Assembly: GCF_000374865.1 (NCBI RefSeq)
Contig: NZ_KB895463.1
Span: 78,820 to 142,819, forward strand
Reading direction: 5' to 3'
Source of the DNA: Arthrobacter sp. 135MFCol5.1
GTDB lineage: Bacteria; Actinomycetota; Actinomycetes; Actinomycetales; Micrococcaceae
Length of the DNA: 64,000 bases
Notes under the pieces: model-generated
The model's input: only the letters and a program-made list of their open reading frames with translations
Told to the model about the DNA's origin: nothing
The model's database searches: none
Program-made: the position numbers and the translations under genes
Shown: positions 9,518 to 18,476 of the stretch, piece after piece
How the letters are laid out: each line of letters starts with the position of its first letter
Position numbering within the stretch: the stretch's first letter is position 1

Positions 9518-10226
9518 GGCACCACTCTGGGCAGATGACTTGGCTTTGACGGCACGGGCCATGGCTGAGGAGTCGAGGGCCAGGATGCTGATCTCCCTCA
9601 TGGACGCGCGGGCATGGACCGCGGCGGAACTGGCGGAGAGCGCTGGCATCACCCGCGGGACCGCCACGGTTCACCTTAACAAACTCACTGACGCGGGGTT
9701 GGTCGAGGACGTCCGCCAGGGGCGGCACAGGTATGTGAGGCTGAAGAACCGGAACGTGGCCGACGCGGTGGAGGCGCTGGTCCGGCTGAGCCCGCATGCA
9801 GAACCCGTGGTGCCCCGGTCCTTCCGGGCTCAGAAACATAACCATGAACTGCAACAGGGCCGGACCTGTTACCGCCACCTGGCCGGGGCCCTCGGAGTTG
9901 CAGTGACCCGGACTTGGCTGGACAAAGGGCTCCTCTCATCCGACTGGACGGTTACTGGCAACGGCCGGGCCTGGGCCCGGGACGTTGGGATGCCGTTACC
10001 GGAGAACCCCACCCGTGCGCTGGCACGGCCATGCCTGGACTGGACCGAACGGGTAGACCACGCGGCCGGACTTTTTGCCGAACTGTTCGCAGCAGGCGCG
10101 CTGGACCGGGGCTGGTTGATCCGTGGCTCGCACCCGCGGTCCGTCCGACTGACCGCCTTCGGCTCCGAAGAATTGCGTCGGTTCGGACTGGGGTCCGCAC
10201 TTGGTCAGGGCCAGCGGGTGACCTAA
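9516..10226 (+). CDS. ArsR-type winged-helix regulator
   Basis: A 236-residue protein with an N-terminal ArsR/HTH_20-like domain (RARMLISLMDARAWTAAELAESAGITRGTATVHLNKL in the region 14-50, then a RHRYVRL wing). A C-terminal region carries CLDWTERVDHAAG, typical of this winged-helix family, and probably binds a ligand. It is head to head with the flavin-reductase-like gene and likely controls it. The ATG at 9516 overlaps the other gene's ATG; GGAAG lies about 9 nt upstream. An alternative start is the ATG near 9560. Confidence 0.8.
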   Translation: MAPLWADDLALTARAMAEESRARMLISLMDARAWTAAELAESAGITRGTATVHLNKLTDAGLVEDVRQGRHRYVRLKNRNVADAVEALVRLSPHAEPVVPRSFRAQKHNHELQQGRTCYRHLAGALGVAVTRTWLDKGLLSSDWTVTGNGRAWARDVGMPLPENPTRALARPCLDWTERVDHAAGLFAELFAAGALDRGWLIRGSHPRSVRLTAFGSEELRRFGLGSALGQGQRVT

Positions 10227-10267
10227 TATTTGCCTTATCACCCTTCAGTTGCTTGGAGACCCTACAC

Positions 10268-11035
10268 TTGCCCACCCAAGAACAACCTTTGAGCGCTACC
10301 GACAAGGTCCAGAACCTGATTCTGGACAGCGCTGACTTTGAGGACTTCCTCAACGAGCTTGCGCGGTTTTCCGCGCACCAGATGGCAGGCGACGGCGACG
10401 ACGCCCTGTGCGGAATCACACTGCTCCGTGACCGGAAGGCAGCCACGATCGGCTGGAGCAGTGACTCGGCCCGGGAAGTGGATGAAATCCAGTACTCCCT
10501 GTCCCAAGGGCCGTGCCTTACCGCGGCAAAGGACGAACGTGAGGTCTATGTTCCGGACCTTTTCGAGGAGGACAGGTGGGGGCCGGACTACGCCAACGCT
10601 GTTGCGTCCCACGGGCTGCGTTCGGTGCTTTCCCTGCCCTTCAACCTGCAGGGCGAGGCCAAGGCTGCCTTGAACCTCTATTCCGACGTCCCGCACAAGT
10701 TCGATGGCGGGGCGGCTGCCCGTGCGCGGGACTTCACCAGGGAGATTTCGCAGGCACTGCGCCTCGCGGTCAGGTTCTCACTGCATGCGGACAGCGCCTC
10801 AAATCTCCGCGCGACCCTGGAATCGCGGACCATCATCGACATCGCCATTGGCATTGTCATGGCGCAAAACCGCTGCAGCCAGGCGGCCGCCGTCGAAATC
10901 CTCACGGAGGCGTCCAGCAACAGCAACACCAAGCTGCGCGACATCGCCAGGTCGCTGGTGGATTCCGTCGGCGGGGCAGGCGCGCACACCCACTACCAGG
11001 AGCCGGGAAGCGTCAGGCCGGGCCAGAGCGCCTGA
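10268..11035 (+). CDS. GAF and ANTAR domain RNA-binding regulator
   Basis: A 255-residue protein. A GAF domain (about 20-170) is recognisable from DREVYVPDLF-like sequence and RSVLSLPFNLQGEAKAALNLYS. A C-terminal ANTAR helix bundle (about 180-240: LRATLESRTIIDIAIGIVMAQNRCS...AVEILTEASSNSNTKLRDIA) follows. ANTAR domains bind hairpin RNAs and antiterminate transcription; the GAF domain would sense a small molecule or light/redox signal. The start is the TTG at 10268, which has GGAG 9 nt upstream; the frame is open well before it but without another ribosome binding site. Confidence 0.87.
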   Translation: MPTQEQPLSATDKVQNLILDSADFEDFLNELARFSAHQMAGDGDDALCGITLLRDRKAATIGWSSDSAREVDEIQYSLSQGPCLTAAKDEREVYVPDLFEEDRWGPDYANAVASHGLRSVLSLPFNLQGEAKAALNLYSDVPHKFDGGAAARARDFTREISQALRLAVRFSLHADSASNLRATLESRTIIDIAIGIVMAQNRCSQAAAVEILTEASSNSNTKLRDIARSLVDSVGGAGAHTHYQEPGSVRPGQSA

Positions 11036-11118
11036 GGGACGGCTTGTGCGGGGCTCCCGGTGGAGGTTACGCTTGCGGAGGTTGAGCCGTCGGCCATAGA
11101 ACCTCTTTTGGAGTACCT

Positions 11119-11742
11119 ATGGACCGCGCGCTTGACGCACTAGTTGACCTCGATGTCTCAGCTGACATCGTCCGGATTGAAGTCCGGGGAACCCTTCGCC
11201 ACGACACCCGTGCGGAACTCGTCCACATCATTCGACGCGTCCGGCGGATGGGCCTGCGTTGCCGCATTTGTGTTGATCTTTCGCAGGCTGCCCTCATCGA
11301 ATCATCGGCGCTCGCCGGGTTGCGCGCCGACCTGAACGCCATGGACACCAACTCCCTGCCGGGCCTTCCCTCCGCCGGGGTGACCCTCCAGCTTGTCACC
11401 GCCAGTTACGACCGCAATGCCGACGGCCCGTCGACCACCCAACCGCTCCTCATGGACGACGATGTCACGGAGTTGTTCACCGGCGGCGGTGATTTTGCCG
11501 AGGGACTCCCTCAGTTGCCGGTGATTTTCTTCGAAGTACTCTACGGCCGCCCGCTGACGGAGTACTCGGACGAAGAACTGCTCCACGCCAGCGATTCCGT
11601 CTTCGCCCTGCTGGATAACCCGCAGGCGTTCGACGGCGCGGACCTGCTGGGCCGCTACAACGACATCGGCCTGGAAATCGCCCGCCGGCAGCAAAAACCC
11701 CAGGCTCCGTTCCCCGCCACGGAGGGCCAGGCGGCCAGCTGA
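11119..11742 (+). CDS. STAS-like domain protein (possible anti-sigma antagonist)
   Basis: The 207-residue protein begins with a region like an anti-sigma factor antagonist: VRIEVRGTLRHDTRAELV... then RICVDLSQAALIESSALAGL, where the SS pair occupies the place of the STAS phosphorylation site. The C-terminal half (about 120-200) has no motif I recognise, though LTEYSDEELLHASDSVFALLDNP looks helical. GGAG lies 6 nt before the ATG. It follows the GAF-ANTAR gene by 83 nt on the same strand, so a shared signalling role is plausible but unproven. Confidence 0.6.
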   Translation: MDRALDALVDLDVSADIVRIEVRGTLRHDTRAELVHIIRRVRRMGLRCRICVDLSQAALIESSALAGLRADLNAMDTNSLPGLPSAGVTLQLVTASYDRNADGPSTTQPLLMDDDVTELFTGGGDFAEGLPQLPVIFFEVLYGRPLTEYSDEELLHASDSVFALLDNPQAFDGADLLGRYNDIGLEIARRQQKPQAPFPATEGQAAS

Positions 11743-11812
11743 CCGCCGCGTCGCGGAATGGTTACATACCGGTCCTTGCGGCGTTTACTTCAGGTGTGCT
11801 TACGGTAGGGGT

Positions 11813-12853
11813 GTGCCGTATGAGGGGGAGACAGGTCCGCAACACCGGCGCGGGGTCCCCCAGGCCCGGCTGCTGGCGGAGGCGGCTGCCCTTAAGCGCT
11901 TTTCCCGCCGGACGTTCCTCGCCGGTGCCGGGGCCTCCGGGTTGCTCGCTGCGGACATGCTGCTGACCCGTGAAGTGCAATCGCAGCGCCAAACCACAAA
12001 GATCCTGCCTGTTGCGGATGATTTCGCCGATGCCTACTACCCGGACGCCTGCTGGTTCCTCTTCCCCGGGTACAAAACCAGCTGGGAAGAGGCCCAGTGG
12101 ATCCTCAACACCCTCCGCGGCTCGCTGAACAAGCGCGCCCGGCTCGCCGCCGTCGGGTATTCCAACCTGGGCCTGGATGTCACTGACGTGGTCCGCGCGA
12201 TCTCCGAGTACGTCGCGGTGGAGAAAATCACCAAACTGTTCTTCTACGGGCACAGCTTCGGCGGCATGCTGGCCACCCAGGTGGCCGCCCGGCTCCTTGC
12301 CGTGGCAGGCATCCAGGTGCAGTTCATCCTGCTGGACTCGAGCCCCTACAGTGCGCATGACGTCCTGGACCAGAGCTGGTTCGACGGCGTGGTGTTCCTG
12401 TACGAGCGCGGTTTCAGGTTCCCGTCCACCCTCCGCGGCGGCTACGAACTGGGGGAGCGGATCATCCACAAGGACGAACGGAGCTGGCGCCAGATCCTGG
12501 ACCAGACGCTCGAACAGCTTTCGCCGATAGCCCCCTCCAGTGTGCTCATCCAGACCGAGTCAGCGTACATCTACCACTTCGAGGGCGGCCAGTTCGCGGG
12601 CCAGCTTGGAACGGCCAAGATGGCCTATGTCGGCAACCCGAAGGACCAGACCGTCGACTACGAAACGGCCTCGGAGACCTGGGCCGTGGCTTTCAAGGAC
12701 AACATGGTCTCCAGTGGCCTGCAAACCATCGGGGCCGCGCCGGCCCACGCCAGCCCCGGCTGGAACCCGCAAATCTACCGGCCCCTCCTGACGGAGCTGC
12801 TGGATGAATACTTCCCCTTGCCCCGGGGCGGCTCCCGGGTGAGTATCTTCTAG
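11813..12853 (+). CDS. Alpha/beta hydrolase-like protein with an internal twin-arginine motif
   Basis: A 346-residue protein with a nucleophile elbow GHSFGG (about 145-150) and a preceding KLFFYGHS strand, as in alpha/beta hydrolases. Residues 30-50 read FSRRTFLAGAGASGLLAADM, a Tat-like motif plus hydrophobic stretch that begins 30 residues in. This could be a Tat signal anchor with a long N-region. The GTG start at 11813 is supported by TACGGT ending 6 nt upstream (probable leaderless mRNA). Substrate unknown. Its stop overlaps the HAD gene as CTAG. Confidence 0.7.
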   Translation: MPYEGETGPQHRRGVPQARLLAEAAALKRFSRRTFLAGAGASGLLAADMLLTREVQSQRQTTKILPVADDFADAYYPDACWFLFPGYKTSWEEAQWILNTLRGSLNKRARLAAVGYSNLGLDVTDVVRAISEYVAVEKITKLFFYGHSFGGMLATQVAARLLAVAGIQVQFILLDSSPYSAHDVLDQSWFDGVVFLYERGFRFPSTLRGGYELGERIIHKDERSWRQILDQTLEQLSPIAPSSVLIQTESAYIYHFEGGQFAGQLGTAKMAYVGNPKDQTVDYETASETWAVAFKDNMVSSGLQTIGAAPAHASPGWNPQIYRPLLTELLDEYFPLPRGGSRVSIF

Positions 12854-13680
12854 ATCTGGTTCTTCAGGTCCGCCACGGAGTTCAGCACCTGGTTGGGCCG
12901 GAACGGGTAGGCCGCAATATCGTCCTTGTGCGTGATGCCGCTGAGCACCAGCACCGTGTGCAGGCCCGCCTCCATGCCGGCGATGATGTCCGTGTCCATC
13001 CGGTCACCGATCATGGCGGTGGTTTCGGAGTGCGCGTCGATCTGGTTCATGGCAGAACGGAACATCATGGGGTTCGGCTTGCCCACAATGTACGGCTCGC
13101 GGCCGGTGGCCTTGGTGATCAGGGCGGCAATGGCGCCGGTAGCGGGCATGGGGCCGTCCTTGGACGGGCCGGTGGCATCCGGGTTGGTGGCGATGAACCG
13201 CGCCCCGCCCAGGATCAGCCGGATGGCCATGGTGATGGCCTCGAAGGAGTACGTCCGCGTCTCGCCGAGCACTACGAAGTCCGGATCCTGGTCGGTGAGG
13301 ATGAAGCCCGCCTCGTGCAGCGCCGTCGTCAGACCCGCCTCGCCGATGGTGTAGGCGCGATTTCCGGATTCCGAGCCGCGCACCTGGTCCTTCAGGAACT
13401 GGGCCGTGGCCAGCGCCGAGGTCCAGATATTTTCCTCCGGGATCTCCAAACCGGAGGAGCGCAGGCGGGCAGCGAGGTCGCGCGGGGTGAAGATCGAATT
13501 GTTGGTCAGCACCAGGAACCGCTTGGATGTATCCACCCAGCGCTGGATCAACTCGGCAGCGCCCGGAATAGGCTGGTTCTCGTGGACCAGGACGCCGTCC
13601 ATGTCCGTCAGCCAGCATTCAATTTCCTGGCCGCTGCGGTAAACCGCGGGGTTTCCTGCTGCCTGGACTTCTTCTGCCAC
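12850..13680 (-). CDS. HAD superfamily class IIA sugar/nucleotide phosphatase
   Basis: The 276-residue product has the HAD-IIA layout: DMDGVLVHENQPIPGA nucleophile motif near residue 30, a LTNNS motif II, an inserted C2 cap, K in GKPNP, and GDRMDTDIIAGMEAG as motif IV. NagD/pNPPase relatives dephosphorylate small phosphorylated metabolites. The GTG at 13680 is preferred because GGAGG lies 5 nt upstream; an earlier GTG (13692) would overlap that ribosome binding site. It is divergent from the SpoU methylase gene. Confidence 0.85.
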   Translation of the reverse strand: MAEEVQAAGNPAVYRSGQEIECWLTDMDGVLVHENQPIPGAAELIQRWVDTSKRFLVLTNNSIFTPRDLAARLRSSGLEIPEENIWTSALATAQFLKDQVRGSESGNRAYTIGEAGLTTALHEAGFILTDQDPDFVVLGETRTYSFEAITMAIRLILGGARFIATNPDATGPSKDGPMPATGAIAALITKATGREPYIVGKPNPMMFRSAMNQIDAHSETTAMIGDRMDTDIIAGMEAGLHTVLVLSGITHKDDIAAYPFRPNQVLNSVADLKNQI

Positions 13681-13732
13681 GTCTACCTCCACCGGTGATG
13701 AATGCTCCAGTGGTCCAGTCTAGTGTTGAAGG

Positions 13733-14407
13733 GTGAATCAAACGCCCGGGATGACCGACGAACCCAACCACGAGCCCGGGGACGCCGAACCCGCCAAGGC
13801 CGAGGTCGGCGTCGGGCCCTGGGAAGGCGAATGGCCGGAAGGCGACCACTGGGACCCTGACCTCCTGGCGGACGGGGACCGGCGCAACGTGCTGGACAAG
13901 TACCGCTACTGGAAACACGAGGCGATTGTTGCGGAGCTGGACTCGCGGCGGCACAACTTCCACGTGGCCATCGAAAACTGGCAGCACGACCTCAATATCG
14001 GCACGGTGGTGCGCACCGCCAACGCCTTCCTCGCCAAAGAGGTCCACATCATCGGCCGACGGCGGTGGAACCGGCGCGGTGCCATGGTCACCGACCGCTA
14101 CCAGCACGTACGCCACCACCCCACCGTGGCGGATTTCGTCCAGTGGGCGAACGGGGAGGGGCTCGCCATCATCGGGATCGACATCTTCCCGGACTCCGTC
14201 CCGCTGGAGACCTACGAGCTGCCCCGGGACTGCGTGCTGGTGTTCGGACAGGAAGGCCCGGGCCTGACGCCGGAGGTCCACGAGGCAGCCGTCGCCACCC
14301 TGTCCATCGAGCAGTTTGGCTCCACCCGGTCCATTAACGCCGCCTCCGCAGCCGCCATCGCCATGCACGCCTGGGTCCGCAGGCACGTCTTCGGCCAGCA
14401 GGTCTGA
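13733..14407 (+). CDS. SpoU/TrmH-family RNA 2'-O-methyltransferase
   Basis: The 224-residue SPOUT methylase has motif 1 (NIGTVVRTANAF), motif 2 (VLVFGQEGPGL) and motif 3 (RSINAASAAAIAMHAW), which form the trefoil-knot AdoMet site. An acidic, probably disordered tail occupies the first 40 residues. It should methylate a tRNA or rRNA ribose; the nucleoside cannot be told from the sequence. The GTG at 13733 lies 6 nt after TAGTGT, which suggests leaderless expression. An ATG at 13751 is the alternative start. Confidence 0.88.
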   Translation: MNQTPGMTDEPNHEPGDAEPAKAEVGVGPWEGEWPEGDHWDPDLLADGDRRNVLDKYRYWKHEAIVAELDSRRHNFHVAIENWQHDLNIGTVVRTANAFLAKEVHIIGRRRWNRRGAMVTDRYQHVRHHPTVADFVQWANGEGLAIIGIDIFPDSVPLETYELPRDCVLVFGQEGPGLTPEVHEAAVATLSIEQFGSTRSINAASAAAIAMHAWVRRHVFGQQV

Positions 14408-14451
14408 GTATTACCAACCCGTGACCCGAAACACCCGGCCTGCCCGGGAAT

Positions 14452-14471
14452 GGCTAGGATGGTGCCTAGCC
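14452..14471. other. Inverted repeat in the fba leader
   Basis: GGCTAGG-ATGGTG-CCTAGCC is a perfect 7-bp stem with a 6-nt loop, 58 bp before the aldolase start. TAGGAT inside it also resembles a -10 hexamer. It could be an operator, part of the promoter, or a weak terminator of the methylase gene. Confidence 0.4.
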
Positions 14472-14529
14472 GTAAGCGGTCTACTTGAGGGTCATCCACC
14501 CACAGACGAAACTCAGCAGAGGAGCCAGC

Positions 14530-15549
<1,020 letters not shown>

Positions 15550-15969
15550 ATGTCGGATGAGTTCCGCAAGAACCTGATGGGACCTGAGCCCACGCTCCTG
15601 CCTGCCGAGACCGAGGTCAATGCGCAGCTGGAAGCCGGGCACGAGGCCCTGGACCTGGTGGAAAAGCACCCCACGTCCTCACTGTTGTGGGCGATCCTGG
15701 CTGAGGAAGCGTGGACCGAGGGCCGGACCATCGACTCCTACGCGTACGCCCGAGTGGGCTACCACCGCGGACTGGACGCGCTGCGCCGCAACGGTTGGCG
15801 CGGCGTCGGGCCCATCCCGTGGGAGCACGAGCCGAACCGCGGGTTCCTCCGTGCGCTTTACTCGCTGGGCAGGGCTTCGTCGGCTATTGGGGAAGCGGAC
15901 GAGCCGGAGCGGATCGAGAAGTTCCTGAACGACTCCGATCCCGCGGCGAAGGCAGCCATCGAGGGCTAG
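15550..15969 (+). CDS. DUF3151 family protein
   Basis: A 139-residue soluble protein of the actinobacterial DUF3151 family. Recognisable stretches are MGPEPTLLP near the N-terminus, SSLLWAILAEEAW, SYAYARVGYHRGLDALRRNGWRG and PWEHEPNRGFLRALYSLGRA. TPR-like helices are suggested. Its ATG follows the aldolase TAG with no gap, so translation is probably coupled. Members of this family are often found next to class II aldolase, but I know of no established function. Confidence 0.85.
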   Translation: MSDEFRKNLMGPEPTLLPAETEVNAQLEAGHEALDLVEKHPTSSLLWAILAEEAWTEGRTIDSYAYARVGYHRGLDALRRNGWRGVGPIPWEHEPNRGFLRALYSLGRASSAIGEADEPERIEKFLNDSDPAAKAAIEG

Positions 15970-15982
15970 ATACGACTAATTA

Positions 15983-16029
15983 CGACGACGGCAGGTCACC
16001 TTCCCAGCGAAGGTGACCTGCCGTCGTCG
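15983..16029. terminator. Strong bidirectional hairpin terminator
   Basis: Perfect 20-bp arms (beginning CGACGACGGCAGG and ending CCTGCCGTCGTCG) enclose a 7-nt loop (16003-16009). It lies between the convergent DUF3151 and UDG-like genes and can serve both, though neither side has a long T-tract. Confidence 0.8.
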
Positions 16030-16051
16030 GTGGTTGAGCCGCGTCGAAACC

Positions 16052-16684
16052 CTAGGCCTGGTGGGCGATGCCGGTGCGTGCCATGGCATCGGCGTACGCC
16101 GTGTGCATGTCCGCGAGGAACTCCTCCTGGCGGGCCGGTGAACCGGCGAAGGCGCGGCCACTCAGGGAGCGGACCTTGTAGGTCTTGAGGCCGCGGCGCC
16201 ACAGCAGCGGGACTTCGGTCTTCAGCAGCAGGTTGGCCAGGCGGTTTGCCTCCGTGCCGTGCGCCACGATCACGGAGGCGCGGGGGACCAGGGCGAGGAA
16301 CTTCAGCAGCGGCTTCAAACCTGCCTGCACCTGGTCCGGGGTGAATTTTCCGTTGGCCTCCCCCGGGACGTGCCACGGGTGGACGTTCCAGGGCATCACG
16401 AATTCCGGGCGCAGGCCCAGCTTCCACTGGATGCCCAGCATGCGGGTCGCGGCGTCCTGGTCACCGGCAGTGATGAAACCGGACTGGTCCATCTCGCCAA
16501 TATTGGAGTACAGGCTGATGATGCGGCATTCCTCAACATCGTGCATGGGGTCCACGTAGGGCACCACGGTTCCGGGCTTCGCTTCCTGCAGGGAATCGCA
16601 CAGCTCGTTGACAGCGGCAACGCTGGGCTCGTAACGGCGGCTCATGAGCTGTTCGTGGAATGTTTCGGGGGCCAGTGCGGTCAT
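16052..16684 (-). CDS. Uracil-DNA glycosylase-like protein
   Basis: The 210-residue protein resembles the UDG fold. VPYVDPMHDVEECRIISLYSNIG corresponds to the water-activating loop region. WKLGLRPEFVMPWNVHPW follows, and VPRASVIVAHGTEANRLANLL resembles the second conserved segment, with His in AHG at the place of the DNA-contacting loop. This is a divergent family version, so uracil excision is probable rather than certain. AGGAG precedes the ATG. It is 211 nt downstream of the methyltransferase gene and behind a terminator hairpin, so it is likely a separate unit. Confidence 0.6.
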   Translation of the reverse strand: MTALAPETFHEQLMSRRYEPSVAAVNELCDSLQEAKPGTVVPYVDPMHDVEECRIISLYSNIGEMDQSGFITAGDQDAATRMLGIQWKLGLRPEFVMPWNVHPWHVPGEANGKFTPDQVQAGLKPLLKFLALVPRASVIVAHGTEANRLANLLLKTEVPLLWRRGLKTYKVRSLSGRAFAGSPARQEEFLADMHTAYADAMARTGIAHQA

Positions 16685-16829
16685 GAAGGGCTGGTTCTCC
16701 TGCGGGGATTGATGTTGCGTCCACCGCCGAAAATGGGCGCACGGTGGCGCAGCTCATCAACGGTGGTTAGTTGGGGTGGGCCGATTCCGGGTCGGCCTTT
16801 GCCAGTTTACCAAGCCCGGAGAAACGAAA

Positions 16830-16871
16830 CGCCGGTCCAGCGCACCTCATTCATGGCGCAGTGGACCGGCG
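16830..16871 (-). terminator. Hairpin terminator downstream of the MetE-like gene
   Basis: CGCCGGTCCA and TGGACCGGCG are perfect 10-bp arms with an inner GCGC/GCGC pair. On the minus strand a T-rich stretch (GTTTCGTTTCTCC) follows. It starts 25 nt after the methyltransferase stop. Confidence 0.6.
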
Positions 16872-16895
16872 GTCATTCCCGGAAGGGGCGGATAA

Positions 16896-18104
16896 CTACC
16901 AGAGGCGCCCGGTGGCGCGGCGGGCGCCCTCGCCAAGAGCCTCCAGCTTGGCGAATGCGATCTGCGGATGCACCCGGCCGCCCAGGCCGCAGTCGGTGGA
17001 CGCGATGACGTTCTCGCGTCCCACCAGCTTGGCGAAGCGGACAATCCGGTCCGCCACCAGGTCCGGGTGCTCCACCACATTGGTGGCGTGGGAGACGACG
17101 CCGGGGATGATCACTTTGCCCTCAGGAAGGGCGGTGTCCTCCCAGACACGCCATTCGTGCTCGTGGCGGACATTGGCCGCCTCGAAGGAGTACGCGCCGG
17201 CGTTGACCTGCAGCACTGAGCCGATGATGTCGGCGAATGGGATGTCCGTAGTGTGCGGACCATGCCAGGAGCCCCAGCAAACGTGCAGCCGGACCTGTTC
17301 CTGCGGAAGGTCCCGCAAGGCCCAGTTGGTGGCCTCGACGCGCAGCTGAATGAACTTCAGGTAGTCCTCCAGGGACGGCTCCGGGTTGATCTGGTCCCAG
17401 CTCTCGGCCAGGGACGGATCGTCGAGCTGGACCGTCAGGCCGGCGTCGATGATGGCTTTGTATTCCTCGCGCATCGCATCGGCGCAGGCGTAGACCAGCT
17501 CCTCATCGTTCTTGTAGTACTCATTGGCGACGCGGGCGCAGGAACCGGGGGAGAGGGACGCCACGAATCCTTCGCTGAGGCCTGCCGCGGCGAGCCCGGT
17601 CTTCAGGTTCTTGATGTCCGAGGCCACCAGGTCATGGCCGGTATATGTCAGGGGCCCGGCGATCTTGGGTTGGGACACGCTCTTCCGGTGCGCCAGGATC
17701 CCGGAGGAGGGATCGTTGTACGCCTCATTGAACGCCTGCCGGTCCCGCCGGTCGGGGAAGGACGTCAGGACAACGTTTCCGGGGGACGACCGCCGGACTT
17801 CGGCTTCAGCCCACCGGTCCACGGTGGTCGGCTCCAGGCCGCCGAGCCGGGCGAAGGAGTAGTTCCACCAGGCCCCGTAGTCCACGGAGTTGGACATCGT
17901 ATGCCCGTACTCGCCGTCGTTGGGGATATCGATGCCCAGGTCCTTCTGGCGCTGGACCACGCCCACAACGGAGTCTTCCAGGAGCTCCAGGAACGCCGGG
18001 GTGATCCCGTCGGATTCCTTTGCGGTGTTGGCTGCGATGAGTTCATCGGTGCGAGGCAGGGACCCGGCGTGGGTGGCGCGAATATGGTCGGTGTTGAGGG
18101 GCAT
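16896..18104 (-). CDS. Cobalamin-independent methionine synthase family (MetE C-terminal-like) methyltransferase
   Basis: A 402-residue single-barrel protein like the C-terminal half of MetE. ATHAGSLPRTDELI occurs at the N-terminus, DIPNDGEYGH near residue 50, and the zinc/thiol-site segments are HVCWGSWHGPH and STDCGLGGRVH. It probably transfers a methyl group to homocysteine or a related thiol; the methyl donor is unknown because the N-terminal half of full MetE is missing, as is normal for this family. GAAGGAAGA lies just before the ATG at 18104 and directly follows a SAM riboswitch, which supports a role in methionine metabolism. Confidence 0.85.
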   Translation of the reverse strand: MPLNTDHIRATHAGSLPRTDELIAANTAKESDGITPAFLELLEDSVVGVVQRQKDLGIDIPNDGEYGHTMSNSVDYGAWWNYSFARLGGLEPTTVDRWAEAEVRRSSPGNVVLTSFPDRRDRQAFNEAYNDPSSGILAHRKSVSQPKIAGPLTYTGHDLVASDIKNLKTGLAAAGLSEGFVASLSPGSCARVANEYYKNDEELVYACADAMREEYKAIIDAGLTVQLDDPSLAESWDQINPEPSLEDYLKFIQLRVEATNWALRDLPQEQVRLHVCWGSWHGPHTTDIPFADIIGSVLQVNAGAYSFEAANVRHEHEWRVWEDTALPEGKVIIPGVVSHATNVVEHPDLVADRIVRFAKLVGRENVIASTDCGLGGRVHPQIAFAKLEALGEGARRATGRLW

Positions 18105-18119
18105 GCTGGAATCTTCCTT

Positions 18120-18219
18120 CCATCGGTCCTGGCAGTAGCACCTTCGGCCGGCAGCTTTCCTGCCGGACCGTGGTTGCTGCGGCGTCATTGAGCCAGGTCT
18201 CTCAGCCGCTCCGGATGGT
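18120..18219 (-). promoter_or_regulatory. SAM riboswitch (S-box type) controlling the MetE-like gene
   Basis: On the minus strand the leader reads P1 CCATC, GAGCGGCTGAGAGACCTGGC, then TCAATGACGCCGCAGCAACC, a GCCGGC-closed P3 hairpin, AAGGTGCTACTGCCAGG and the P1 closing strand GATGG. These match the SAM-I core: the GA-rich kink turn, GCAACC, and the GGTGC(T/C)A...CCAG join. P1 ends 15 nt before the ATG and GGAAGGAAG follows at once, so SAM binding probably hides the ribosome binding site rather than terminating transcription. A candidate promoter (TTGCCC 18257-18252, TTAGGT 18233-18228) lies upstream. Confidence 0.8.
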
Positions 18220-18389
18220 CCACTCTTACCTAAAGCGACAGCGTGGCGGCGGGGCAAATCGGTTTCATATTGTGGCGCGGCAGCGTCAGTCGGAGCTCGT
18301 CCGCACGATTCCGCCGAGAGAAAGCGGTACTTGATAACATTTAATACACCGACTTGACTTTAATTAGTAAGTGATGGTGATCTAGAAAC

Positions 18390-18475
18390 ATCGGTTTTTG
18401 GGGGAAATACCGATAATCCCCCATACCCGTGTCCCGGTCTTACCGTTCGGGGTTTAATTCTAATTTGGGGGAAAT
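18390..18475 (+). promoter_or_regulatory. Possible RNA switch in the leader of the SipW-type cluster
   Basis: A 12-base direct repeat TTTGGGGGAAAT occurs at 18397-18408 and 18464-18475; the second copy contains the ribosome binding site of the next gene. Between them TCCCCCA (18417-18423) can pair over 7 bp with TGGGGGA in either copy. ATCGGT (18390-18395) and ACCGAT (18409-18414) interleave with the first pairing in an H-type pseudoknot order. The arrangement would let the upstream copy compete to free the ribosome binding site. The leader is also AT-rich compared with its surroundings, with TTGACT at 18354-18359 as a possible -35 element. Confidence 0.45.
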
Positions 18476-18476
18476 C

